Source: Asterella californica (taxonomy: Eukaryota; Streptophyta; Marchantiopsida; Marchantiales; Aytoniaceae). Taken from it: a stretch of 64,000 bases of DNA. Positions 11,171-21,124 of the stretch are shown here, in pieces. Positions within the stretch are counted from its first letter, which is position 1; every line of letters begins with the position of its first letter. The stretch lies in assembly GCA_036924285.1 (NCBI GenBank), contig JAYKYS010000002.1, forward strand, positions 42,113,501 through 42,177,500. Direction: 5' to 3'. The notes beneath the pieces are model-generated. The model was not told the origin of the DNA, made no database searches, and saw only the letters and a list, made by a program, of their open reading frames with translations. The position numbers and the translations under genes are program-made.

Positions 11171-12149
11171 GGCGGTGGCACCTTTCGGCACTATCGTACT
11201 GTAAGGGTGATTGATTGCACCAAGGATGGGATCGGCAGTAGCAGTTGGAAAGTAGATGTCTACAGTCCTACACTAAGAACAAAATGTAAAGCTTGTTTTA
11301 GAAGTGTTGATGATGCCTTTATCAGCACCAGCTCGTGGAAACTTGATGATCTCTCGTCATGCCTGAACGTGCTCATATGTCATTTCCTGAAATTAGGGAC
11401 CTGCAGATGATGCATGTCACTGTGAAATGATTATTAACGTGAAAGAGGGGATTCGCTGATGTAAGCATTTGTTCCGTACACTGATGCTAAGCAGATCTTG
11501 CAACTCTTCGTTGCCAGAAGTTCTTCTTTTCCTCTACTTATGGAGTGAAAATTTACAACTTTGGTTACCCCTATCATCCAAATTTCTTTGCGAGTTTCTG
11601 TCCCACTGACTTTGTGCATGCGGTTTGCATCTTTCATTTTGTGAGGGTAGACGAAAGAACGAAAATAAAGTTTATATGGGATGAGGCAGTTACAATACCT
11701 TACGAAACGAGGTGAACTTCATAAGTTGCTTCTGAAAGACTGTCTGCTTTACACGAAGATATGACAGTGTCTGCGGAGTATCGAGAAATACCTTATTCTG
11801 CACAGGAGGTCGAAAGTCTTCGATTGGATCTTTCCAAATAGCACATCACTTGTAAACTCGTTTGAAGTGAATCATGAGTCCATCAATGGAAAATTGTCGA
11901 GCAAACAGTATTGCAAGGTTTATCTGTAGAGTGATCTCAACAGGTGAGATAAATTGCTGAGAAAGAACAAGCACAAGGGAGCAAAGGAAATGAGAGCACC
12001 AGCGCCTTACACATAAGCCCGAGCAAAGCTTCCAACATCATCAACTGCTACTAGATGTAAACTTTTGCTCAGGAGTACGGACTACAGTTCAAGGAATCAT
12101 CATACCGTAGAGAGAAAGAAAATTACTGCTCGCTGTTTTGATCAGAAAT
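11171..12149. other. Intergenic, nothing recognised
   Basis: Only short open frames without recognisable motifs are present. No repeats stood out. Confidence 0.35.
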
Positions 12150-12640
12150 TTACTTGATCGGACCCCCAGAACGAATCGCGGACTTGATCGGACCCCTCTT
12201 ATAATTCCCTTCTTGATCGGACCCCCAACCTGCAATAGCACGTAAAGCAAGTAACTGTGCCATGTCAGAGTACAGCTCGGATGATATCAGCCACACCACG
12301 ACGACGCGAGAGCCATGTCAGAGTACAGCTCATCGTCAAAAATTTGAGTACATTTTGTACGTTTCAGGCGACGAAGACGTGGGAATAGAAGTTTCGAACG
12401 AAGCTTGCTTCACATTGTTGAGAACTGACAGAAACGTCGTGTTACAAAAGCGAGAGAGCTTACAGAAACGTCGTGTTACAAAAGCGGGAGAGCTTGAGAG
12501 CTTTTGAGCGGAATAGGTTGACCGCGTTGAATCGAAGGTGGGAGAGCTTGAGTAGAGAAAGAGCTTGAGCGCGTTGAATCGAAGGCGGGAGAGATTGAGC
12601 GCGTTGAATCGAAGTCCGTAGAGCTTGAGTAGAGGTGACA
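12150..12640. repeat. Cluster of short direct repeats
   Basis: CTTGATCGGACCCC occurs three times between 12153 and 12232. From 12430 to 12640 the words gcgttgaatcgaag (three times) and gagcttgagtag (twice) alternate, and acagaaacgtcgtgttac occurs twice. The short open frames across it (for example 12262-12507, +) carry the repeats and are not recognised. Confidence 0.6.
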
Positions 12641-12650
12641 GAACTCCAAA

Positions 12651-13095
12651 ATGTGTTCCTTGGCAGAACTTGAAGAGTGCATAAATAATATGCCTTCCAT
12701 GTGGGTGGTAGCTTCTATTCAGTGCATAATCAAAAATCGGAAGTGGAGTTCTGTATCGTACGTTGCTTGTAATTTTCCAGGATGTTTCAAGCAAGTGATA
12801 GAACAGACACAAATCTCGTCAAGCTCGCCAAGGAAGGTGCTATATTTCAATCACTCGCAATCTGATAGTAGGAAGACTTGGCACGCTTGTGATCAGAGGG
12901 GAAGTAAAAGACAATATCGGTTTCATTTAGGATTGATCGATTATAGTGTAAGTGATTGTCCAGAAGCAGCCCATAGCCATAGCCATTGTGTGGAGTATTG
13001 GAGAGAAACTATTAGGGATCACTGCGGAAGAGTTTGAGAAATTATCTTCGGATGAACAAGATAGCATTTTCAATGTTGTTTGCAAAAAGAAATAG
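12651..13095 (+). pseudogene. RPA1-like C-terminal OB-fold relic
   Basis: Translation shows the order typical of the zinc-bearing C-terminal DNA-binding domain of replication protein A large subunit: strand VVASIQCIIKNRKW, half of a zinc ribbon YVACNFPGC, then WHACDQ, then YRFHLGLIDYS. After a frameshift near 12950-12975 comes GEKLLGITAEEFEKL, matching the usual (A)EKILG-xxAxEL helix, and NVVCKKK. A TAG at 13093-13095 interrupts the frame just before RFKIGMNTKQNRFTVFD. RPA1 binds single-stranded DNA. Free RPA-like copies are frequent in plant genomes and are also carried by plant Helitrons. No Helitron ends or RepHel were found here. The zinc ligands are incomplete, so this is a relic. Confidence 0.55.
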
Positions 13096-13110
13096 CGATT
13101 CAAAATAGGT

Positions 13111-13455
13111 ATGAATACGAAGCAAAATCGATTTACCGTGTTCGATATGGAGCAGGAGCTAGAGAAGTTAGATGAGTTCGAAGACGCTATAGAAGATCTT
13201 GCCACTGCCATGGATAGTGTGACATTTTATCCTTCAATAGAAAGTGAAATGTCTACAATGGACAATACTGCGGAGCTTGTTGAGATAGAGCGTTTACATT
13301 ATCGAGTACTGGCACTGGTTGAAAAATCAGAAGAGACTGAACAGAGCTTAGAAGGTATTGCTCGGGATTTGCATGCTGTAATAGAGCTCAGACGCCAAGA
13401 GAAAGAAAAACTGTTAGAATTAGTAGAGGCATTACGGAAACTGAAAGAGTTGTAA
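13111..13455 (+). CDS. Small acidic coiled-coil ORF downstream of the RPA1-like relic
   Basis: 114 residues. The first 12 (MNTKQNRFTVFD) continue, in the same frame, the last strand of the RPA1-like domain upstream of the TAG at 13093-13095. The rest is acidic and helical with Leu/Glu/Lys heptads (LRRQEKEKLLELVEALRKL near the end), so it probably forms a coiled coil. It may be the 3' exon or tail of the broken RPA1-like gene, not an independent gene. The ATG is internal and no other start is supported. Confidence 0.4.
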   Translation: MNTKQNRFTVFDMEQELEKLDEFEDAIEDLATAMDSVTFYPSIESEMSTMDNTAELVEIERLHYRVLALVEKSEETEQSLEGIARDLHAVIELRRQEKEKLLELVEALRKLKEL

Positions 13456-13619
13456 GATGATTGTAAATCGAACCAAGTGTTAATGGATCATCGGTTTTAT
13501 AATAAATTTTGAATTCAATACAGTTTTCATAACTCATGCATGTGCTTTCAAGGAAAAACTAGTAATCTTTGCTCCCTGTTCATGTCACCTGTCGTTAATA
13601 TCCTATACAAAACATTATC

Positions 13620-14155
13620 CAATGGGAGGCGAAACAGGTATGTTTCGCCCACTCGGTAGGCGAGACATACATGTTTCGCATGTAGAAGCCTACCTAGTGG
13701 GCAAAACAGAGAGTGCTTCGTCCACTATATAGACGAAACAAAGAGTGTTTCACCTATATACGATTACTCGGCGGTGAAACGTCATGTTTCGTCTCTAGAT
13801 CATAACCCAATGGGCGAAACAGAGAGTGTTTCGCCTCTGACGTTGGATAGACTTTGCAGAGGGTGAAACATCATGTTTCGTCCTCTAATTTTTTTGTGTT
13901 TCGTCTCGTGACATGGTGAAACACGATGTTTCGCCCTGTCACGAGGTGAAACAAAGAGTGTTTTGCCTCTTTCTGTTTACTCGGAGGCAAAACACGATGT
14001 TTCGTCCTATCACGAGGCGAAACAAAGAGTGTTTCGCCTCGTGACGATTATTCGGAGGCGAAACATCATGTTTCGCCCTCTGACTTTGGGTACACTTTGC
14101 AGAGAGCGAAACATGATGTTTCACCCTCTGAGGCGAAACACGAGGTCTGGACGCC
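13620..14155. repeat. Array of about 13 short palindromes (GGCGAAACA/TGTTTCGCC)
   Basis: The stretch is built from units in which a GAAACA arm and a TGTTTC arm flank 2-8 bases, for example gcgaaacagagagtgtttcgcc and gcgaaacatcatgtttcgcc. Two loop classes alternate irregularly (gagagt/aaagagt and catca/acga), and linkers such as tctgac(g/t)ttgg..acactttgcagag recur. Each unit can fold into a 9-12-bp stem. There are no fixed-length unique spacers and no protein-coding frame of note. Confidence 0.75.
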
Positions 14156-14299
14156 CAAACCCTTATGGACGCGCAAACCCTTAATGTTTAAAATAGCTTT
14201 GTAGCGATTTCTCTTATCGCTTTACAAAATCTCTGCAGGAAGTGCAAGAAATAAACCGCTCATGGAAGTTCTTTATCCGCATGGAAACTATTCGTCGTC

Positions 14300-14505
14300 C
14301 TCCTAACCTCGATGTCCACGTACTGCTTCTCCCGGCCAAGCCAACCTGTACCTCAGCTTGAGATATCTTCAAATTTGAAAGTTGGATGTACCTCAGCCTC
14401 CCGATATGATCAAATTTGAGTATAGTGGAATAGAATCCAGAATTGCTTGGAGCCGAGTATCGATGATGTGTACTCGGCTCCCATCAATACTGGATTCTTT
14501 TCTAG
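14300..14505. repeat. Hairpin repeat R, left copy
   Basis: A stem of about 27 bp with an 11-nt loop spans 14431-14500 (arm ...GGAGCCGAGTA, loop tcgatgatgtg, arm TACTCGGCTCC...). Flanking text (cctcccgatat..caaa(t)tt.gagtatagtg) is shared with the right copy at 15862-16020. The solo LTR2 lies between the two copies. Confidence 0.65.
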
Positions 14506-14529
14506 AAAGCATGTTTCGCTTTGTAGCGT

Positions 14530-15853
14530 TGTCGTGATGTGAATCATTTCACATAGTAAATGATTCACTTCTCTGTCAGGCGTTAGTCTCTCAGAGTGAA
14601 GTTAAGATTTCAGAGAAGTCCATTTTTGGAAGATGTTATATATTTTGAGTCTTAGGTAGGTTGATTATCATGTTGATAGGGCTTAAGCTCGTGGGTTGTA
14701 TTTGCGTGTCGCCCATGCACGCTTTCTAGCTGATTTAAGTTGTTTTTCGGGGCTGCGTGTCGTTTTAAGTAGTTTAAGTTTTATGCTGGCACTCTAGGGG
14801 GCTTGACGTGGTAGCCTATGAGTGTAGATAAGTTACCAGGTTGTTTAAGGCACAAAAGGACAGTCAAGTGGAGCTATGAACTCCCATTGGTCCATTTTTA
14901 TCTTTTGTAAAACTCTAAGTTTAGAAACAGAGCTCTAGAGTGGATTTCGAGCAATTGGTGAGGACACTTCAAAATTTGAGAGCACATGGAGATAAAGCTC
15001 GTGGAGCCAAGCACTGTAAGTGAAATTCTTGATCGATTTGGATCAATAAACAAGGAGTTATGCCCAATTGAAGTTCGGATTGTGCCAAATCTGCATCACT
15101 TTTGTTGATTTTGGGGTTTTGAGTGTCAATTGCAGCAGAATCGAGGAAATCACTTCAAACCTTCGTGGTTGTGTTCATTGTCAGCAGGGCTACGACTGTC
15201 TTTAAATTTTCATGTCAATTGAGTGAGTGAGTAATTCAAGGCGACCGCTGAAGTAGAGGGGGTCCGAAAAGCTCTCAATCTGGAGTAGCAACTTCAGAGA
15301 GCGAGATCTGGAGTTCTGTGTGGAATCAGGAGGTCCAACTTCACAAGAGTGTTCAGCAAGCTATGTACTGCAAATCCTATAAGAAACTTCAAAATTGATC
15401 GAGCCAATCTCCTGTTATAGGTCGAAATAACTGGCTGGGTACCAGAAATTGTCATAATTTCTCTGTTCAGAAAGTTTCTACTCATATCTTGGTGCTCTGA
15501 ATTGATCTCAAGCTGAAACTTCGTATGTGTACCCAGTAGGACCTCATTGACTTGTAAGAGAAGTTCTGAAGTCTAAACCTTCACATATTTCTCAATCCTG
15601 AGTGCCAAAGTTCACCGTCAGATCTTATCGTTGCTAGTTAAGCTTGAACTTTGCTTCCTGAACATATTAGAAGAGCCAAGAGACTTGTATGAGCGTTTTT
15701 TTCAGTATCACCTTGTAACCTGACGCCTATCCTTTGAGCAAACCAGCCACAGTCAGGAGTCTAGTGCTTCCATAAGTAGACTGAACACAGCCTTCAAGCT
15801 CATATCACAGCCAAAAGGTTCCGCCCTTCCCGAGGAAAACTCTCAACTCTACA
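14530..15853 (+). repeat. Gypsy-A-family solo LTR (LTR2), 1324 bp
   Basis: It starts TGTCGTGATGTG and ends CTCTACA, with GCGT on both sides (14526-14529 and 15854-15857) as a 4-bp target duplication. No internal sequence adjoins it. Near the start lies the perfect inverted repeat GTGAATCATTT/AAATGATTCAC found in all full-start family members. A solo LTR is the normal product of LTR-LTR recombination. Confidence 0.85.
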
Positions 15854-15861
15854 GCGTGCTC

Positions 15862-16020
15862 TTAACCTCGCTCGATGTTCACCTACAGCTTCTCCGAATC
15901 CCAGTCTCTTGATCCTCCCGATATCCCAAAATTCGAGTATAGTGAAAAAGAATCCAGAATTGCTTGGAGCCGAGTATCGATGATGTGTACTCGGCTCCAA
16001 TCAATACTGGATTCTTTTTC
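15862..16020. repeat. Hairpin repeat R, right copy
   Basis: Arms 15944-15976 and 15988-16020 are 33 nt each with two mismatches, around an 11-nt loop (tcgatgatgtg). The geometry is compatible with a small-RNA precursor or the core of a short fold-back element. Confidence 0.65.
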
Positions 16021-16338
16021 AGAAATGCATTTTGTGGTTCCTTATGCTCTACCTGTAATGCTACTACATTCTCAAAGGATACAGGATAGGAGTACCCTGC
16101 AGAATACAAACCTTTACAAACTCTCAATAATATTTACACACGGTCGTTTCTTGTTGTGTTTTTTTGCTTTCGCTCAAACAACCCTTCACATGACAATCTC
16201 TTAAACTAGTGTAGCTTAGCAGTGAAGGACAATCTCTTAAACTAGTGTAGCTTAGCATGAGATAATGAATATGAGTATTACAAAATATAACTGTTTACAA
16301 GGTAAAGTTATGGACTTTCTCAAAAATAGTAATGTATC
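16021..16338. other. Intergenic with a 30-bp tandem duplication
   Basis: gacaatctcttaaactagtg (continuing tagcttagca) occurs at 16192-16221 and again at 16228-16257. The rest is AT-rich and lies downstream of the minus-strand FCP1-like gene, so it may include that gene's 3' untranslated region. Confidence 0.55.
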
Positions 16339-18166
16339 TCATCGAAGTTTAGGGTAGAGATCCATACAAACTCCATGAGGAACATATCTCCATACAATAT
16401 TTATCTCCTCCTGGGTAATATTGGTCCAATAGCTTTTAAGAGCTATAAATGGATCTTGATCAAAAACTTGTGAATATCTTCTCTCTACATAAGTTGGTGT
16501 TGCCTCGGGGCTAACACCCCAACGAAGAAGCCAAGGCAACAAAGTGGCTTCTAGATACAATTTTCTATCACTATGCATAGTGAAAGGAGAAAAGGGAGGA
16601 GGATGTATAGCATTAAATGGATGATTGGTACAATTTTTCACTAGACTATCATCCACCAATAATACGTCTCTCGTGCTCAAGTTGCGATGATGAAGCTTTG
16701 CAAAATCTTTCAAGTACAAGTGGTTCTCAAAGACAGCTTCTCTCACCGTCTTGTATTTAAAACACATGTCTTGAGCAAAAACATGACATACCTACAAAGA
16801 TAAAAAATCAGTATTAGAATATATATCTTAGATCAAACATATAACATATAATACAACAAAGATATTGATAAGTTGATCTGAAAAGAAGTTCAAAAGAAGA
16901 AAAATTTCATACTTTCCCTCTTGTCACTCCAGGAGGTAAATAATCAGCATCCTCCATAGCACGTAGTAAAATGGCCGTGTTTAACACCGTCAGAGAAGTC
17001 CATATGATGACATGAAACTTATCTAGACAGATTTCCAAAAACTGCTTCACTCCACGTCTCACCACGTACCATATAAACGTCTTCGATGTAATTTCTACTA
17101 CATATCCTCTCTCACGCGCTGGCATCAACTCATGTTCGTTTCTTCCCACTAGTATCAAAAGACCATTCAAGTCAAGGATTAAGGTCTTACGTCGATTTGC
17201 AGTAGGTGCAACTAGATGAGGATAGAACTCTTCTGCAGCTCGTATCGTGGTCAATTCTTCTTTCACTATCATGAGTTGATAGTTCATATGCTCGAGTTCA
17301 ACATTTTTAGACTTAAGCTCTTCCTCCCTCTTTTTTATGGCTTCATGGAGTTGATTAATTCTCCCTATGAGAATAGCTTCATCATCTGCAGATAAAAAAT
17401 CAAAGCTAAATATGTCTCAACACATCATATTTAGTAAAACTAAACTATAACTAAAGAAACAAGTTGAAAAGAATCAAAAGAAATGTAAACTCGAACTAGA
17501 AACACTTTAAACTATCATATATTTACCTGACGAAAGAGGAACATGATGCGAAGATTGAGGATCTTGCCCAGGAGAGGAAGACTGCACAGCAGGATCTGGA
17601 AACACCACATGATATGAGATGAGAGTTTAAACATAATACAAACTTTATCATAACAAATAAGAAACCCTAAATTGCTAAACTCTTACTTGATGATGGAGTA
17701 ACATGCTGCGAAGACGGTGGGTCTTGACCATGAGGAGAAGACTCTGCTCGATCTGAAATCATCAAAGTAAAATGTGAGTTAAAACACTACATATTCAAGA
17801 CTAATCATTAAAATGTAAGTAAAAGAAACCAAAGACAATACTCTCACAAGAAATAAACGTCTTACTCGATGATGGCTGATGTTACCGAGATGAATCCACT
17901 CGTCCTCCCTCGGGAAGTATACCCATGTGGATCATAAGGTGGGTCAAGATCATACCTACCCATGTCTCTGGATGTCTCACTAATCTCTCCTTGCTCATAT
18001 GTTTTTTGACAAAAGAGATCTCTATATCCAAAGAATCTAAAATGAATTCCGTCCAATCGTAATCTTCTGCTCTCTCCTCTACTTTTGTCTTGACGTATAG
18101 AGCTAAATGACCATGTACTTCTCTTAGCCGCCGTCTCGCCAGAAAGAGACAATTGATAAGCTGGAA
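16339..18166 (-). pseudogene. FCP1-homology (NIF/HAD) protein gene, 5'-truncated
   Basis: Spliced minus-strand model: exons 18166-17866, 17752-17687, 17595-17527, 17385-16913 and 16791-16339. The first three introns are phase 1, the last phase 0, all GT-AG. Exon 1 is open in the frame of VKTKVEERAEDYDW except for a TAA at 17884-17882. Exons 2 and 3 encode near-repeats (SSPHGQDPPSSQHV, SSPGQDPQSSHHV). Exon 4 has a coiled coil and the HAD motif LILDLNGLL, then a WTSLTVLN region. Exon 5 has the acidic motif VLLVDDSLVKN. FCP1/SCP phosphatases use DxDxT, and here the second Asp is Asn, so activity is doubtful, as in many plant relatives. A truncated Copia copy abuts the 5' end at about 18167. One nonsense codon and a lost 5' end argue for a pseudogene, although the 3' half is well preserved. 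Confidence 0.8.
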
Positions 18167-18167
18167 A

Positions 18168-19740
18168 ACGGGTCAGAAGACCACCAGCAAGGCTTGATGA
18201 TTATTGTGGACTTGCTGAAAGTATTCCGGAGGATGATCCACTTACATTTGAAAAAGCTAACAAAGATCCTGGTTGGAGACAAGCTATGCAAGAGGAGTAC
18301 AAAATGCTACTCAGAAATCGTACATGGGATTTGGTTAAGCTACCAAGAGGAAAAAGAACGATCCAATGCAAATCGATTTACAAAACCAAGCTACAATCAG
18401 ATGGTTCAGTTGACAAGCTGAAAGCAAGGTTAGTAGCAAGAGGATTTTCAGCAACAAGAAGAGATTGATTATGGAGAAACTTTTGCAAAATGAGATTCAA
18501 TCAGACTTAATGACTCTTTCTGGTCATTACCACTGAGAAATACATCAGATGATGTGAAGTCAGCTTTCCTTCATGGAGAGTTAGAGGAAGAAGTTTACAT
18601 GGTTCAACCACCAAGATTTGAAGTGAAAAAGAAGAAAGATCATGTGTGCATTCTCAGAACATCCTTATATGGATTAAAGCAAGCACTGAAGTTTGGTATT
18701 CTGAGATACATGAGTTTCTACACAGTCATGAACTCAGAAGATCAGAGTTGGATCCAAACCTCTATGTCTTGAAAGATACTTCAAAGAGGCTCATACTCAT
18801 CTTATATGTGGATGATATCTTAATCTCAGGAAGTGATAAGAAGTTGGTGCAACTATTCAAAGGAGAACTCAGCAAGAGGTTTGAGATGTCTGATTTGAGT
18901 TTAGCAAGATTCTTCCTTGCTGTTGATATTTGGCAGATGGAAGACTATATTGTGCTTTCTCAACAAGCATACATAAAGTCTATACTTGGAGAGTTTCAGA
19001 TATAAGGTTGCAAGTCATAAGCAACACCTATGGAGCAAGAGGAGACTACAGCTGAAAATACCATTGAAGAATATCTGTACAAAAAATTAATTGGTAAACT
19101 CAGATATCTCATCCACACCAGACCTGATATTTGTTATGTTGTTGGAAGGGTAAGTCAATTTATGCATTGCCCAAATTTTTTCATTGGGTTGCTGCAAAGA
19201 GAATTCTGAGATATCTGAAAGGTACTATTAATCTTGGTCTTATATTTAAGGAGGGGAGAAGTGAACTTCATGGTTTCAGTGATAGTGATTGGGTTGGAGA
19301 TACTAGCAAAAAGAATTCCACATCAAGTGCATGCTTCAACTTATGTTCAGGTGGAATTATCAGTTGGAACAGCAAGAAGCAGAATACAGTAGCAAGGTCT
19401 TGAATGGAAGCGGAATATATTGCTCTTAGTGATGGTTCTATAACCTTGATATGGTTAAGGAATTTATTGCTGGAGATGAGAGAAAACATATGGACCTACA
19501 GTATTACATGTGGATAATCAGAGTGTAATGTTCTTGGCTAACAACAAGGTTATCAGAGAAAGCACAAAAGGTTTGGAGATAAGGTTACATCATATCAAGG
19601 AGAAAATTGAAGCTAAGATAGTCAAACTAGAATATTGTCCATCAGAAAACCAGCTAGCTGATATTTTTACCAAAGCTTTATCAAAGCTAAGGTTTATATA
19701 TATTAGAGATTTACTGGGTATGAAAGAAGTGATGCTCTTA
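18168..19740 (+). pseudogene. Copia RT-RNase H remnant
   Basis: The reading frame is broken by several changes. An extra T in the GFQQQEGIDYG region (about 18449) causes a frameshift and TGA. Further shifts separate the segments 18554-18772 ([13 protein letters not shown]), 18646-19005 (LYVDDILISGS, with the catalytic YVDD type motif), 19131-19403 (RNase H, LHGFSDSDWVGD) and 19510-19791 (VDNQSVMFLA, then the C terminus DIFTKAL). All domains follow the Copia order. It cannot encode a working protein. Confidence 0.9.
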
Positions 19741-19750
19741 GGAAGGAGGG
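19740..19750 (+). other. Copia polypurine tract
   Basis: aggaaggaggg sits immediately before the 3' LTR, the usual primer for plus-strand synthesis. Confidence 0.8.
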
Positions 19751-20175
19751 TGTTAAATATCATTAGAGTGTCACACCTAAACTCTGCGTAAGGTAAAAGG
19801 ACCAAAAAAAAAAAAAAAAGAGATGACTTGTGACATGACTTTGAAGTGAGAAGCACTGTGACAGCTGTAAGGTAAGTCACTTTGAGGTGACAGCAGTTAT
19901 GCAGTATATTAACTCACATTCTCTGTAGAGTAGCATGAGTCTGAGGCCCTTTCTGTTTGTATCAGTTCTGAAATCTAAATAAAGCTGTGCACATTTCATC
20001 TCAGAATATTTCCGTTAAGCTCTCTTTCTCATTAGTTTTGACAGGATGATCTGTTATCATTTCTAATAGGCTGGTTGATCTGTTATCATTTCTAATAGGC
20101 TGGTAGTATTTTGTTGTAGGAGATAAAATTCTATATTCTGAGAGACTTGGGAGTACAGTTATCAGTTTTGTAACA
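19751..20175 (+). repeat. Copia 3' LTR (425 bp)
   Basis: It begins TGTTAAATATCATTAG and ends TTTTGTAACA, the same termini as the Copia-1 LTR. It carries an A17 run at about 19803-19819. The core (gtgacagcagttatgcag) matches the other LTR with many substitutions. Confidence 0.9.
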
Positions 20176-20363
20176 GTTTGTTCTTTCTTGCATAACTTTG
20201 AAACATTTTTGGATTCCGAACAAGTTCGATCGAGCTTGTCTGCATTCGCCAATGCAGACATTGCTCTAGTTGCTCCCAAGAGCATATCATAATGGCTTAT
20301 TCGGGACCAAATAATGAAGCGAAACAAGATCTCTGTACCGTTCAGTCTGTGAAACATATCCAC
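20176..20363 (-). other. Possible host exon remnant upstream of the Copia copy
   Basis: A minus-strand open frame from the ATG at 20363 (MDMFHRLNGTEILFRF) reads about 62 residues into the Copia LTR at 20175. It could be an upstream exon of the interrupted FCP1-like gene or of the gene at 20565-21124. I do not recognise it. Confidence 0.3.
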
Positions 20364-20564
20364 AATTAATACAGCAGCAAGCTACTCTAAGGTTTAGAGG
20401 TATAATTCAAAACGAAAACAGAACGAGTCTTCTAACGGTGTGTAAATGTAAATATACTGGCCCGGAGATTCATGCTTAACTCCTGCTCCTGATCAATGCG
20501 ATATGGTGTATCAGCTCGCTTAAATGTCCTATATAAGTGCACGAAATCTAGTCAATGACATGAA

Positions 20565-21124
20565 CTACACACAAGGAGTCAATATGAGATCGATTCTGCT
20601 TACTTGAACGATCAGAGGAGGAAACTCGTTCGCCTGAGGAGTCTTGGAATAATGCGCAGCTTCGAATCCCGACACAGCATGATCTCCTGTCAGCCCGTCT
20701 GGAGGATCGAAATCATCGCGGCCGAGCACTTTATCCATCTCAGAATCGACAGCTGCCTCCACGAACACTGCTCCTTCATCGTTGCAAACTACTTTACGCG
20801 TCCACGCATCTTCTGCCACGATCCATTTTCCGGCCAAGGGATAATTGGCTTAAAGAGTTCTTTACGGCATGGGTGAAGTTTGAGAATGCCGAGAAGGTTC
20901 TCTGTGCTATCCAGTCGGTAGAGAAGTAGAGTTGGCACATATGCATCGAAGCACAACATGTCATAGACAGCTGGGTACACGAATTCGGGATGCTCAGAGA
21001 TTGAACTGGGTTCAATTCTGCTTATTACCACGTCTCTCAAAAGTTGTGTTCGCTCCGTAATTCCTGTCGTAGCCATTGCGTCCCAAATTCCTGTCAACTC
21101 GAATTTGCTACTACTGCTTGGCAC
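20565..21124 (-). CDS. Unrecognised gene, two overlapping frames
   Basis: From the ATG at 21124 the first frame gives 111 residues (MPSSSSKFELTGIWDA; FVYPAVYDMLCFDAYVPTL). A second frame (20837-20565) begins in register with its end (GKWIVAEDAWTRKVVCNDEG) and is acidic (EMDKVLGRDDFDPPDG). The join near 20830 looks like a one-base frameshift in ccggaaaatgg; I saw no good intron. Composition is protein-like in both parts. I do not know the family. Further exons may lie downstream, interrupted by the Copia copy. Confidence 0.45.

Larger units (their letters stand above)
18168..20175 (+). mobile_element. Ty1/Copia copy 2, 5'-truncated
   Basis: Similarity to Copia-1 begins abruptly at about 18168 in the integrase-RT linker (gtcagaagaccaccagc) and continues to the 3' LTR end at 20175. 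Gag, protease, integrase and the 5' LTR are missing. The left edge coincides with the broken 5' end of the FCP1-like gene, so the junction is a deletion or a truncated insertion. Confidence 0.9.

Noticed and set aside
13620..14155. CRISPR array
   Set aside because: Repeats are palindromic and variable, spacers are short and related to each other, there are no cas genes, and the genome is eukaryotic.
15294..15485. Minus-strand ORF conserved also at 39309-39500
   Set aside because: It is an antisense frame inside the A-family LTR; similarity reflects LTR homology and the frame is not kept in the other copies.
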